Assembly: GCA_900554775.1 (NCBI GenBank)
Contig: USIK01000012.1
Location: 1-14,926 of the forward strand
Length of the DNA: 14,926 bases
Reading direction: 5' to 3'
From: an uncultured Oscillospiraceae bacterium
Lineage (GTDB): Bacteria > Bacillota > Clostridia > Oscillospirales > Acutalibacteraceae
Below are positions 1 through 6,804 of this stretch, one piece after another. Positions within the stretch are counted from its first letter, which is position 1; every line of letters starts with the position of its first letter. A program made the translations under genes and the position numbers. The notes below the pieces were generated by a model. The model saw nothing but the letters and a program-made list of their open reading frames with translations, did not search any database and was not told the origin of the DNA.

Positions 1-150
1 AATCACTACTATGCTTATTTAAAAAGCAACAAAGGCAAGTGGTGCATAAGCAGCGACGAAAGCTCAAAGCCAATTGACGAAGAGTTTATATTCTCAAACG
101 AAAACATCAAAACAAAGGCGGTTATGCTGCTTTATTCAAAGAAAAACTAA
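1..150 (+). CDS. C-terminal fragment of a UCH/USP-fold (ubiquitin-specific-protease-like) protein, 5' end outside the window
   Basis: Frame 1 is open from the first base to a TAA at 148-150 and gives 49 residues. The fragment opens with NHYYAYLK and continues through GKWCISSDES to a final AVMLLYSKKN. This follows the end of the eukaryotic ubiquitin-specific protease fold: the catalytic-His box (GHYxAYxK), then W-x3-(D/N)-D-S, then a last beta-strand of the AYxLFY type. The His at residue 2 would be the catalytic His. The third triad position, four residues after Trp, is Ser here instead of Asp or Asn, with Asp next to it. Predicted peptidases of this fold occur sporadically in Firmicutes, but the substrate is unknown. 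The family call rests on a short C-terminus with the Cys box unseen, so it is tentative. That a gene ends here is well supported by the stop codon and the terminator directly after it. Confidence 0.55.
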   Translation, partial: NHYYAYLKSNKGKWCISSDESSKPIDEEFIFSNENIKTKAVMLLYSKKN

Positions 151-175
151 AGCTTCTTTTTTAGAAGCTTTTTTA
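149..175 (+). terminator. Rho-independent terminator after the UCH-like gene
   Basis: The arm AAAGCTTCT (149-157) pairs perfectly with AGAAGCTTT (163-171) around a five-T loop, and further T residues follow. The stem begins within the stop codon, so transcription of the leftmost gene ends here and the next gene needs its own promoter. Confidence 0.85.
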
Positions 176-179
176 ATGC

Positions 180-208
180 TTGCGGCCAAGCGCACAGTGA
201 TTTATAAT
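180..208 (+). promoter_or_regulatory. Sigma-A type promoter for the radical SAM / pseudouridine synthase pair
   Basis: A perfect -10 hexamer TATAAT lies at 203-208. A weak -35, TTGCGG, lies at 180-185, giving 17-bp spacing. The inverted repeat GCTTG-CGGC-CAAGC (178-191) overlaps the -35 and could be an operator, but that is speculative. The promoter sits between a terminator and the ribosome binding site AAAGAGG (217-223), where one is expected. Confidence 0.55.
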
Positions 209-230
209 AAAAATAAAAAGAGGTTTTTTA

Positions 231-926
231 GTGAAAAAGTTTGAAATAAGGTACTCAAAAATATTTGAAAAGTTCCCCCGAGAGTTCATACTCTTGCAAG
301 GCTCAGGGTGTTTTTGGAAAAAATGCAAATTTTGCGATTATTTCGAAGATGTAAGCGAAGATCCTTTCGAATTAAATTCCAAGGTAATTGAAAAAATAAC
401 AGGTGAGTTCGGAATTTTAGACGTTATAAATTCAGGTTCCGCAATGGAACTTGACGACAAAACCTTGGATTTAATTTACAAAAAATGCCTTGAAAAAAAC
501 ATAAAAGAACTTTGGTTTGAGGTCCACTGGGCTTACAGAAATAAGCTTGAAAAATTCGCAGAAAGATTCAAAGGAATAAAAGTTAAATTCAGAACAGGAA
601 TAGAAACATTCAATGGCGAGCTCAGGTCCAGCTGGAATAAAGGCATCCCGGAAGATGTCACTGCAGAAGATGTTTCAAAATATTTCAGCAGTGTTTGCTT
701 GCTTGTTGGCGTTAAAGGCCAAAAATTCGAAACCATAAAAAGCGACATTGAACTTGCAAAAAAATACTTTGAAAGATTCACCGTTAGCGTTTTCGTTAAA
801 AATTCAACAAGAATTTCACCCGACCCAATTTTAATAGGCAAATTCATAAAAGAAATTTACCCAAAAATTAAAAACGACCGCCAAATTGACATATTAATAA
901 GCAATACGGACCTCGGAGTGGGGTGA
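231..926 (+). CDS. Small radical SAM protein of unknown function
   Basis: This 231-residue protein carries a cysteine cluster GCFWKKCKFCDYF with C27, C32 and C35. The spacing is CX4CX2C, so the first gap is one residue longer than the classic CX3CX2C. An aromatic residue before the third Cys and the CDY that follows fit a [4Fe-4S]/S-adenosylmethionine site. INSGSAMEL (about 66-74) and KFRTGIETF would be barrel strands of the radical SAM fold. The end, LISNTDLGVG, resembles a family seen in Clostridium and other Firmicutes that is annotated only as 'radical SAM protein'. No SPASM or other auxiliary cluster domain is visible. The GTG start at 231 has AAAGAGG seven bases upstream. Only four bases separate it from the pseudouridine synthase gene, so the two are co-transcribed, which weakly suggests RNA modification. 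The substrate is unknown. Confidence 0.85.
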   Translation: MKKFEIRYSKIFEKFPREFILLQGSGCFWKKCKFCDYFEDVSEDPFELNSKVIEKITGEFGILDVINSGSAMELDDKTLDLIYKKCLEKNIKELWFEVHWAYRNKLEKFAERFKGIKVKFRTGIETFNGELRSSWNKGIPEDVTAEDVSKYFSSVCLLVGVKGQKFETIKSDIELAKKYFERFTVSVFVKNSTRISPDPILIGKFIKEIYPKIKNDRQIDILISNTDLGVG

Positions 927-930
927 AAAA

Positions 931-1848
931 GTGGAAGATTTTAAATTTTTAGTTGACGAAAACTCGCAAGGAATAAGAATAGACAAATTTTTAAGCGAAA
1001 AACTAAACGATATTTCGCGCTCAAGGCTTCAAAAATTAATCGAAGAAGGCCACGTTAAAATAGACGGCACAGCAGCGCAAAAAAACTCGAAAATAAGCAA
1101 AAATCAAACTATTTCAGTGGTAATCCCCGAAGCAAAACCGCTCGAAGTTAAACCGGAAAACATCCCGCTTGACATAGTTTATGAAGACGACGATTTGATA
1201 GTCGTTAACAAACCAAAAGGCATGGTCGTCCACCCTGCGCCGGGGAATTACGACGGAACTTTGGTTAATGCTCTTCTTCACCATTGCAAAGGCTCTCTTT
1301 CGGGCATAAATGGCGTTATAAGGCCGGGAATCGTCCATAGAATAGACAAAGACACCAGCGGGCTTTTGATAGTTGCGAAAAACGACAAAACCCATAATGA
1401 GCTCGCAGTGCAAATAAAAGACCACAGCTTTGAAAGAGAATACGAAGCCGTGATTCACGGGCACCTTAAAAGTGATTCCGGCACCGTGAGGACTTTCATC
1501 ACAAGGCACAAAATAGACAGAAAAAAAATGGCGGTTTCAGAATCATCCGGGAAACTCGCCATAACGCACTATGAGGTTATTAAAAAATATCAAAAATATT
1601 CGCACCTAAAACTGAAACTCGAAACCGGCAGAACCCACCAAATAAGAGTTCACATGAGTTACCTTGGCCACCCGATTGCCGGCGACGAAGTTTACGGAAA
1701 AAGCAGAAAAAATGAGTTCCCGTTTTTAAAAGGCCAATGCCTCCATGCGAGAACTCTTGGATTTTTCCACCCGACGCTTAAAAAACACATGCGGTTTTCA
1801 AGCAATCTGCCGGAATATTTTCAAAAAGTTTTAGACTCTATTTCTTAA
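931..1848 (+). CDS. rluD: RluA/RluD-family 23S rRNA pseudouridine synthase
   Basis: This cytoplasmic enzyme isomerises uridine to pseudouridine in RNA. RluD-type members act on helix 69 of 23S rRNA. The 305-residue length is typical. An N-terminal S4 RNA-binding domain covers about residues 14-75 (IRIDKFLSEKL, SRSRLQKLIEEGHVKIDG). The catalytic domain follows, with NKPKGMVVHPAPG near 93-105 and the signature HRIDKDTSGLL at 136-146; Asp139 is the catalytic aspartate. LETGRTHQIRVHM and HPIAGDEVYG are further conserved family motifs. The start is GTG at 931 with a G-rich ribosome binding site (920-925) inside the end of the previous gene, so translational coupling is likely. Bacillus YlyB is a close type. 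Family membership is certain, but the exact target uridines and the symbol are by analogy. Its 3' end overlaps uvrC tail to tail. Confidence 0.93.
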   Translation: MEDFKFLVDENSQGIRIDKFLSEKLNDISRSRLQKLIEEGHVKIDGTAAQKNSKISKNQTISVVIPEAKPLEVKPENIPLDIVYEDDDLIVVNKPKGMVVHPAPGNYDGTLVNALLHHCKGSLSGINGVIRPGIVHRIDKDTSGLLIVAKNDKTHNELAVQIKDHSFEREYEAVIHGHLKSDSGTVRTFITRHKIDRKKMAVSESSGKLAITHYEVIKKYQKYSHLKLKLETGRTHQIRVHMSYLGHPIAGDEVYGKSRKNEFPFLKGQCLHARTLGFFHPTLKKHMRFSSNLPEYFQKVLDSIS

Positions 1849-3664
1849 CATCGCTACCGTGAAAATAATTGTAAATTTCCTTGGCGCAAGGCTCAGTTAT
1901 GCTTTTAACACTCGCGATTTCTTCGGCGGAAGCCTCGTAGATTTTCTCAATGCTTCCAAAAGTCTTTAAAAGCTCTTTAGAACGGATTTTTCCGACGCCT
2001 TTGATTTTATCAAGTTCAGAGGCTTTGACGCCTTTTTCGCGCAATTTGCGGTGATAATTAACGGTGTAGCGGTGCACTTCATCCTGAACGGAGGTTATGA
2101 ACAAAAATAACCTGCCGTTATTTTTTATTTCAATTTCTTCATTTTCGGTTGTAAGCGCCCGAGTTCTGTGCTTGCGATCTTTAACCATCCCAAAAACAGG
2201 AATATTCACTCCAAGCTCATTTAAGGCCGTTTTAGCCGCTTTAACCTGCCCAAAACCACCATCAACAAGAACAAGGTCAGGCATTTTTTCGAAGCCTTTA
2301 TCGTCATTTTTAAGGCTTTGGTGGCTAAACCTCCTCGTTATAACCGAATTCATAGCCGCAAAATCGTCTTGCATATAGTTCATGCTAAAACGGCGGTAAT
2401 CTTTTCGCAGGCGTTTGCCATTTTCAAAAACAACCATTCCAGCAACGCAATTTGAACCAAAAAGGTTCGAAATATCATAAGCTTCGATTCTTTTCGGGGC
2501 TTTTTCAAGGCCAAGCAGATTTTTAAGATCTTGAAGGTAAAAATCCTCTTTCGTTTTAACCCCACTGCTTCTCAGAAGATTCTCATAAGCGTTATTTTTG
2601 CACATTCGGGCAAGCTCAAACGCCTTGCCTTTCTGAGGGATTTCAATTTTAACTTTCTTTTTCGCTTTTTCTGAAATCAACTTTTTAATTAATTCAAAAT
2701 CTTCCGCGGCACCATCCAAAACAACCGTTTTAGGGATGAATTCCTGAGTTTCATAAAATTGCTTTAAAAATTCCGCTCTGACTTCATCGTCTGGCTGCTG
2801 AGTATTTAATAAAAAGTTCTCGCTTTCGTACATATCGCCGTTTTTAAACCTGAAAATCTGAACTGAAACATCGTTTTCATCCCTCGAAACAGCTATCACG
2901 TCTTGCTCCTTCACGCCGTATGAAACAACCTTTTGCTTGCTTTTTATTTTCTCAATCGCCGCTATTCTATCCCTTATTTTAGCGGCTTTTTCAAACTGCA
3001 TGTTCTCAGAAGCCTCGGCCATTTGCTTTTTGAGGTCGCTGGCGGTTTTGTTAATTCCGTTTTTAAGGAAGTCCTTAACCTCAGCAATAACCGCAAGGTA
3101 TTCTTCATGAGAAATCGCCCTGATGCACGGCGCGCTGCAACGATTGATGTAATAATTAAGGCACGGCCGTTTCCACCTTTTGCTAAGGTCACGGCTGCAA
3201 TTAGGAAGCTTAAAAATTCTCGAAACTTCTTCAACCGTCTTTTTAACCGAAAAGGAACTCATATACGGCCCGATGTAAACAGCATCGTCGCTGCTTTTTT
3301 GCTTCACGTAAGAAACCTTCGGCCAGATTTCGTTTGAGATTTTAATGTAGCTGTAGCCTTTTGAATCTTTAAGCAAAATATTGTATTTCGGCTGATGCTT
3401 TTTAATAAGGCTGCACTCCAAAACAAGCGCTTCAAATTCACTATCGGTAATTATATATTCAAAATTTTTAACGTTTTCCACCATTTTTTCTACTTTTGAA
3501 CCTTTTTCATGTTCAAGTAGGAAATAAGATGACACTCTATTCTTCAAATTTTTCGCTTTACCGACGTAAATTATTTCTCCCTCACTGTTTTGCATAAGGT
3601 AAACCCCCGGGGAATTAGGAAGGGTTTTACATTTTTCGTTTAAATTCAAATAAATATTATTCAT
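1838..3664 (-). CDS. uvrC: Excinuclease ABC subunit C (UvrC)
   Basis: UvrC makes the dual incisions around bulky lesions in nucleotide excision repair after loading by UvrA and UvrB. The 608-residue length is standard. In order: the GIY-YIG nuclease domain (about 14-95; PGVYLM at 19-24, IIYVGKAKNLKNR at 31-43); four cysteines C156, C168, C176 and C180, spaced like the iron-sulfur ligands of E. coli UvrC; a UVR motif binding UvrB (about 205-240); the RNase H-like 5'-incision domain (AYDISNLFG, DLVLVDGGFGQ); and C-terminal helix-hairpin-helix motifs (LDKIKGVGKIRSKELL). The ATG at 3664 puts the GIY motif at the usual distance from the N-terminus. No Shine-Dalgarno precedes it, and the predicted promoter starts transcription about four bases upstream. 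The stop is TAG at 1838-1840. No terminator was found; it converges on the pseudouridine synthase gene. Confidence 0.97.
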   Translation of the reverse strand: MNNIYLNLNEKCKTLPNSPGVYLMQNSEGEIIYVGKAKNLKNRVSSYFLLEHEKGSKVEKMVENVKNFEYIITDSEFEALVLECSLIKKHQPKYNILLKDSKGYSYIKISNEIWPKVSYVKQKSSDDAVYIGPYMSSFSVKKTVEEVSRIFKLPNCSRDLSKRWKRPCLNYYINRCSAPCIRAISHEEYLAVIAEVKDFLKNGINKTASDLKKQMAEASENMQFEKAAKIRDRIAAIEKIKSKQKVVSYGVKEQDVIAVSRDENDVSVQIFRFKNGDMYESENFLLNTQQPDDEVRAEFLKQFYETQEFIPKTVVLDGAAEDFELIKKLISEKAKKKVKIEIPQKGKAFELARMCKNNAYENLLRSSGVKTKEDFYLQDLKNLLGLEKAPKRIEAYDISNLFGSNCVAGMVVFENGKRLRKDYRRFSMNYMQDDFAAMNSVITRRFSHQSLKNDDKGFEKMPDLVLVDGGFGQVKAAKTALNELGVNIPVFGMVKDRKHRTRALTTENEEIEIKNNGRLFLFITSVQDEVHRYTVNYHRKLREKGVKASELDKIKGVGKIRSKELLKTFGSIEKIYEASAEEIASVKSITEPCAKEIYNYFHGSDVKK

Positions 3665-3674
3665 AACAGCTTTA

Positions 3675-3703
3675 GTATTACCACAAAAAACCTATTTTTT
3701 CAA
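3675..3703 (-). promoter_or_regulatory. Promoter of uvrC (extended -10), predicting a leaderless transcript
   Basis: On the minus strand, TTGAAA (3703-3698), a 17-bp spacer and TAATAC (3680-3675) form a good sigma-A promoter. TGG just before the -10 gives an extended -10. Transcription would begin near 3668, only about four bases before the uvrC ATG. It lies directly after the hup terminator, so uvrC is transcribed separately. Confidence 0.65.
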
Positions 3704-3739
3704 ATAAAAAAGAATCTCCTGAAAAAAATCAGAAGATTC
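3702..3739 (-). terminator. Rho-independent terminator of hup
   Basis: An 11-bp stem, GAATCTCCTGA (3712-3722) against TCAGAAGATTC (3729-3739), has one mismatch and a six-base loop. On the minus strand it is followed by TTTTTTATTT. It begins 18 bases after the hup stop codon and insulates hup from uvrC. Confidence 0.85.
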
Positions 3740-3756
3740 ATGGTTTTAAACAAATC

Positions 3757-4032
3757 TTATTTGTTTACTGCATCTTTAAGTGCTTTACCTGCTTTAAAAG
3801 CTGGTGAATTGCTTGCAGGAATGGTAATAGCATTGCCTGTGCGTGGATCGCGGCCTGCACGTTCTTCACGTCTGCGTACTTCAAAGCTTCCGAATCCTAC
3901 GAGTTGAACTTTGTCTCCTGAAACTAATGCTTCAGTAACAGATTCGATGAATGCTGCAACTGCTTTTTCAGCATCTTTCTTTGAAAGTTCACTTTTTTCT
4001 GCAATTTTAGCAACTAACTCAGATCTATTCAT
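3757..4032 (-). CDS. hup: HU-family DNA-binding protein
   Basis: HU is a small nucleoid protein that dimerises and bends DNA with little sequence preference. The 91 residues match the usual 90-92. The N-terminal helices run MNRSELVAKIAEKSELSKKD. The HU signature GFGSFEVRRREERAGRDP (47-64) leads into the DNA-binding arm, where NAITIPAS carries the intercalating proline, and FKAGKALKDAVN closes the protein. The ATG at 4032 is preceded by GGGGGA (4045-4040). An in-frame TTG at 4047 would use that ribosome binding site as coding sequence, so it was rejected as the start. The gene lies 78 bases after mazG and has its own terminator. The order flippase-mazG-hup is common in Clostridia. In many of them an S4-domain gene and yabP/yabQ follow hup; here uvrC does. 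Confidence 0.97.
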   Translation of the reverse strand: MNRSELVAKIAEKSELSKKDAEKAVAAFIESVTEALVSGDKVQLVGFGSFEVRRREERAGRDPRTGNAITIPASNSPAFKAGKALKDAVNK

Positions 4033-4058
4033 ACAGATGTCCCCCAAGTTTTTATTTT

Positions 4059-4067
4059 TTTATATCA
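4059..4067 (-). promoter_or_regulatory. Possible extended -10 promoter of hup
   Basis: On the minus strand, TGATATAAA (4067-4059) is an extended -10 (TGn plus TATAAA), about 27 bases before the hup start. There is no recognisable -35. The 78-base mazG-hup gap and the high HU expression expected in the cell make a dedicated promoter plausible, but the site itself is weak. Confidence 0.38.
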
Positions 4068-4110
4068 AAAATACCAAAAATAGGTAGTTTTTGAATGCAT
4101 ATTAATGTTA

Positions 4111-4833
4111 CTACAGATTATTTCTATTTGCAAGCGACAATTTACATAAAAACTCATTTTTGAATATTTCACTCGAATTATGGAGAGCGGTTTCAGCGTC
4201 AATGCCCAGTAATCGTGCGATTTCTGAGACCGAGAAAATTAAATCTCCAAATTCTTTTTCATAAAATTCTTTTCGTCTCCCCAAGATTAAAGTTTCAAGA
4301 TAATGGAGTCTTTCGAACGCTTCATTAAAAGCCTCACCTACCGAAAATACACCAAAATTGAGCCTTGCAGCTCTTTCTTGAATCTTTCTTGCTTCAATCA
4401 AAGCCGGCATAACGGTTTTTTCTGTTTGGTCATTTTGACCAAAACTTCTCATCCTTGGCAAATTAAAGCCCCGCTGAGGCATGCTGTAAACATTACTTTC
4501 TGCACTTTTTTCAATTGCGAGATGAGGATATTTCGCCAAAATTTTCTCGCAGGCACTATTTACAACATCATCAAAAGAAAAATTCCCCTCTTCTTCTTCA
4601 ATGCTCGAATGCTGCATTATTTGCAAAAGAATGTCTCCAAGCTCCTCTTTGAGCAATTCGCTGTCTTGCATATCTATGGCTTCCAAAACCTCATAAGCTT
4701 CTTTTATCAAATTAGACCTTATACTCGCATGTTTTTGAGTCTTGTCCAATTTAAAGCCTTCCGAGAATTTTAGCGTTCTGATGAGCTTTGCAAGGTCTTC
4801 GGCTGAATACCTGCGTCTGTGGACTGGCTCCAT
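4111..4833 (-). CDS. mazG: MazG-family protein (YabN-type) with degenerate metal-binding motifs
   Basis: MazG proteins hydrolyse nucleoside triphosphates to monophosphates plus pyrophosphate. This 240-residue protein has two tandem MazG-like domains. The first (about 9-110) carries LDKTQKHASIR, KEAYEVLEAID (44-54), KEELGDILLQ and FDDVVN. The second (about 143-215) carries EARKIQERAARLNF and KEFGDLIF (193-200). The usual CPWD entry is replaced by FKLD. The first Glu of EExxE is Lys44, and the second domain lacks EExxE and has KEFGD where EELGD is expected. Activity is therefore doubtful. The ATG at 4833 has AGAAGGG about 11 bases upstream and matches family N-termini; a TTG at 4878 would add 15 residues. 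It lies between the flippase and hup, as in yabM-yabN loci, but lacks the methylase domain of Bacillus YabN. Confidence 0.85.
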   Translation of the reverse strand: MEPVHRRRYSAEDLAKLIRTLKFSEGFKLDKTQKHASIRSNLIKEAYEVLEAIDMQDSELLKEELGDILLQIMQHSSIEEEEGNFSFDDVVNSACEKILAKYPHLAIEKSAESNVYSMPQRGFNLPRMRSFGQNDQTEKTVMPALIEARKIQERAARLNFGVFSVGEAFNEAFERLHYLETLILGRRKEFYEKEFGDLIFSVSEIARLLGIDAETALHNSSEIFKNEFLCKLSLANRNNL

Positions 4834-4899
4834 ACTTATCACTGCCCTTCTAAACGTCTTAAATGTAAACTTTTTCAAGTTTTTACATTTATTCCCATA

Positions 4900-6681
4900 T
4901 TAACTCATCATTCCAAATTTTTCAAGTACTTTTGTTATTTTTTTGCATTTTGGAATAGTGGCCAAATCTTTCGAAGTAACAGTTTTCGTCAAAAACAGCG
5001 CAAAAATGTAAGTAGCAGCAGCCAAAACTATTGCAATAACCGTTGCAAGTTTGTAAGGAATAACCAGCGCCATCAAGCCTTGAGAGGCCCACGCAGTGGC
5101 TCCGCAAATCAAAGCACACAAAAGCGGCTTTAAAAACACGCCTTTGAAATCAAGCGAAACTTTCGTTTCCTTTTTGAGCGAAAAAAGAGTAACCGCGCAA
5201 ACAAACAGGTAGCAAACAAGCGTTCCTATTCCTGCGCCTTGAATATTAATTTCAGGGATTCCAACTAGAATATAATTAAGAGCAATTTTCATAACAACTC
5301 CCGCAGTAAGAGCTTTGAGCGGAATATCAGCTCTTCCCACAGCTTGCAGAGTGCTGCAAATTGGTGTTCCGATTGCAACAAAAATAATTCCCAGAGCATA
5401 AATGCTCATGATGTGCGAAGAGATAACAACTTCTTCGGCACTTTTGTTCTTGCCAAATGTGTTATAAATTAAATCCATAATAGGAAACGAAAGAACCGAC
5501 ATTCCAATCCCAATTGGCAAAGAAACAATGCTTGTAACTTTTAAAACAGTTTCTATACTGCTTTTAATTTTTTCTTTAACGCCGCTGACCCAAGCCGAAG
5601 TAACATTTGGCAGTGCGCTTATAGCAAATCCCTGAGTGATAGTCGGCAAAACCATTGCAACTGTGTTCATATATCCAAAACATCCCAGCAAAAAGATGTG
5701 AACCTTCCCTGCTTTAATGTTCTGCTCAGGTATCAAACTGCCGTAAACCTTCAATAACGCTTCAGGCGTTGAGGACAATATATCATTAAGACTTGTTTGA
5801 ATCAAGGTGGAATCTATAGCTGAAGCCACATTCATGATAATTGCGCCCAAAGCAACGGGGATTGAAATGCTAAGGAGCATCCTCATTATTTTTTTAACAG
5901 GGTAAGGCTTCGGAGCTTCTTTTAATTCTTCAGGCGTGATGCCGTCACCGCTAATTTTGAATTTAATAAGCATGTAAAGATACCCTGCAACTGAACCAAG
6001 CGTTATTCCAACAACTGCCGCAGCCGAAACCCAAGGCAGAATCGCTAGTTTAGCGGCTTCTTTTGTTTCATAAGCCGTGCCGAAAACCGTACCGAATTTT
6101 TGGAATTCACTCATCCCGTAAGAAACCGTGAGCCATGAAAGGCTTATTCCGAAAATAACTTTGCCGAAAGCTTCGATTATCTCCGAAACAGCAGTTGGAA
6201 TCATATTCCTAAGGCCTTCGTAGTAGCCTTTGTAAATTGAAATAAGGCAAGAAAAGAAAATAGTTGGTGCAAGGGCTAAAAGCGAGTAAAGCGAGCCCGG
6301 AGCATTAACAAGCCGGACGTAATAAAACGAACCAAAAATCATTAAAAGCGAGCCGAAAAGACCCGTTGCCATAAAAAGCGGGATAGAAATTTTGTGCATG
6401 AGTTTAACGTCTTTGTAGCGCCCTTGGGTCATATAGCCCGAAACCATCCTTGAAATAGCAATGGGTAAACCCGCTGTTGCAAGCGCGTGAATCGGGCTGT
6501 ACATATTGTAAGCCGTGGTGAAATAACCAAACCCCACCCCTCCTAAAATGTAAGAAAGCGGGATCTTAAAAGCCGCTCCAGCAAGCTTAACTATGAACAT
6601 CCCAAGGGTCATAATCAGTGCGCCGGCCGCAAAAGAGTGGTTAACCTTTTTTTCAGGTTTTGTTTTTGAAGTAGTATTCAT
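4900..6681 (-). CDS. SpoVB/YabM-type MOP-superfamily lipid-linked glycan flippase
   Basis: This is a 593-residue polytopic membrane protein of the polysaccharide transporter branch (SpoVB, YabM, MurJ relatives) that moves lipid-linked saccharides across the membrane. After a short basic N-terminus comes SFAAGALIMTLGMFIVKLAG, and about fourteen hydrophobic segments follow in total. Typical family marks are ILGGVGFGYFTTAYNMY, ATAGLPIAISRMVS and, near the C-terminus, INIQGAGIGTLVCYL. It is longer than Bacillus SpoVB because of extra loops around 'FQKFGTVFGTAYETKEAAK' and 'LNDILSSTPEALLKVYG'. The ATG at 6681 has AAAGGA nine bases upstream; an in-frame TTG at 6705 has no such support. It sits upstream of mazG and downstream of spoIVA, which favours a sporulation or envelope role. 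Which flippase subtype it is cannot be settled by eye. Confidence 0.88.
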   Translation of the reverse strand: MNTTSKTKPEKKVNHSFAAGALIMTLGMFIVKLAGAAFKIPLSYILGGVGFGYFTTAYNMYSPIHALATAGLPIAISRMVSGYMTQGRYKDVKLMHKISIPLFMATGLFGSLLMIFGSFYYVRLVNAPGSLYSLLALAPTIFFSCLISIYKGYYEGLRNMIPTAVSEIIEAFGKVIFGISLSWLTVSYGMSEFQKFGTVFGTAYETKEAAKLAILPWVSAAAVVGITLGSVAGYLYMLIKFKISGDGITPEELKEAPKPYPVKKIMRMLLSISIPVALGAIIMNVASAIDSTLIQTSLNDILSSTPEALLKVYGSLIPEQNIKAGKVHIFLLGCFGYMNTVAMVLPTITQGFAISALPNVTSAWVSGVKEKIKSSIETVLKVTSIVSLPIGIGMSVLSFPIMDLIYNTFGKNKSAEEVVISSHIMSIYALGIIFVAIGTPICSTLQAVGRADIPLKALTAGVVMKIALNYILVGIPEINIQGAGIGTLVCYLFVCAVTLFSLKKETKVSLDFKGVFLKPLLCALICGATAWASQGLMALVIPYKLATVIAIVLAAATYIFALFLTKTVTSKDLATIPKCKKITKVLEKFGMMS

Positions 6682-6724
6682 TTTGCATTTTCCTTTACTA
6701 AACAAACATATTTTTCAATTTAAA

Positions 6725-6733
6725 ATTATACCA
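6725..6733 (-). promoter_or_regulatory. Extended -10 promoter for the flippase-mazG unit
   Basis: On the minus strand, TGGTATAAT (6733-6725) is a consensus -10 with the TGn extension. No good -35 lies at 16-18 bp. It sits between the spoIVA terminator hairpin and the flippase ribosome binding site, giving a leader of about 35 bases. It would allow flippase, mazG and possibly hup to be expressed independently of spoIVA. Confidence 0.6.
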
Positions 6734-6759
6734 TATGCTTATTTGAAATAATACCGATT

Positions 6760-6796
6760 TTTTTCATAAATAATCCTCCCGAACAAAGCGAGAGGA
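6760..6796 (-). terminator. Probable terminator hairpin after spoIVA
   Basis: TCCTCTCG (minus strand, 6796-6789) pairs with CGGGAGGA (6781-6774) with one G-U wobble and a seven-base loop. The tract after it on the minus strand, TTATTTATG, is a poor U-run, so termination may be partial. On the plus strand the same stem is followed by a T-run, but no plus-strand gene precedes it. Confidence 0.55.
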
Positions 6797-6804
6797 CTAA
6801 TTTT

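Noticed and set aside
1114..1509. 131-codon open frame antisense to the pseudouridine synthase gene
   Set aside because: It lies wholly inside a gene with clear catalytic motifs, has no ribosome binding site or recognisable protein features, and its composition follows from the sense codons.
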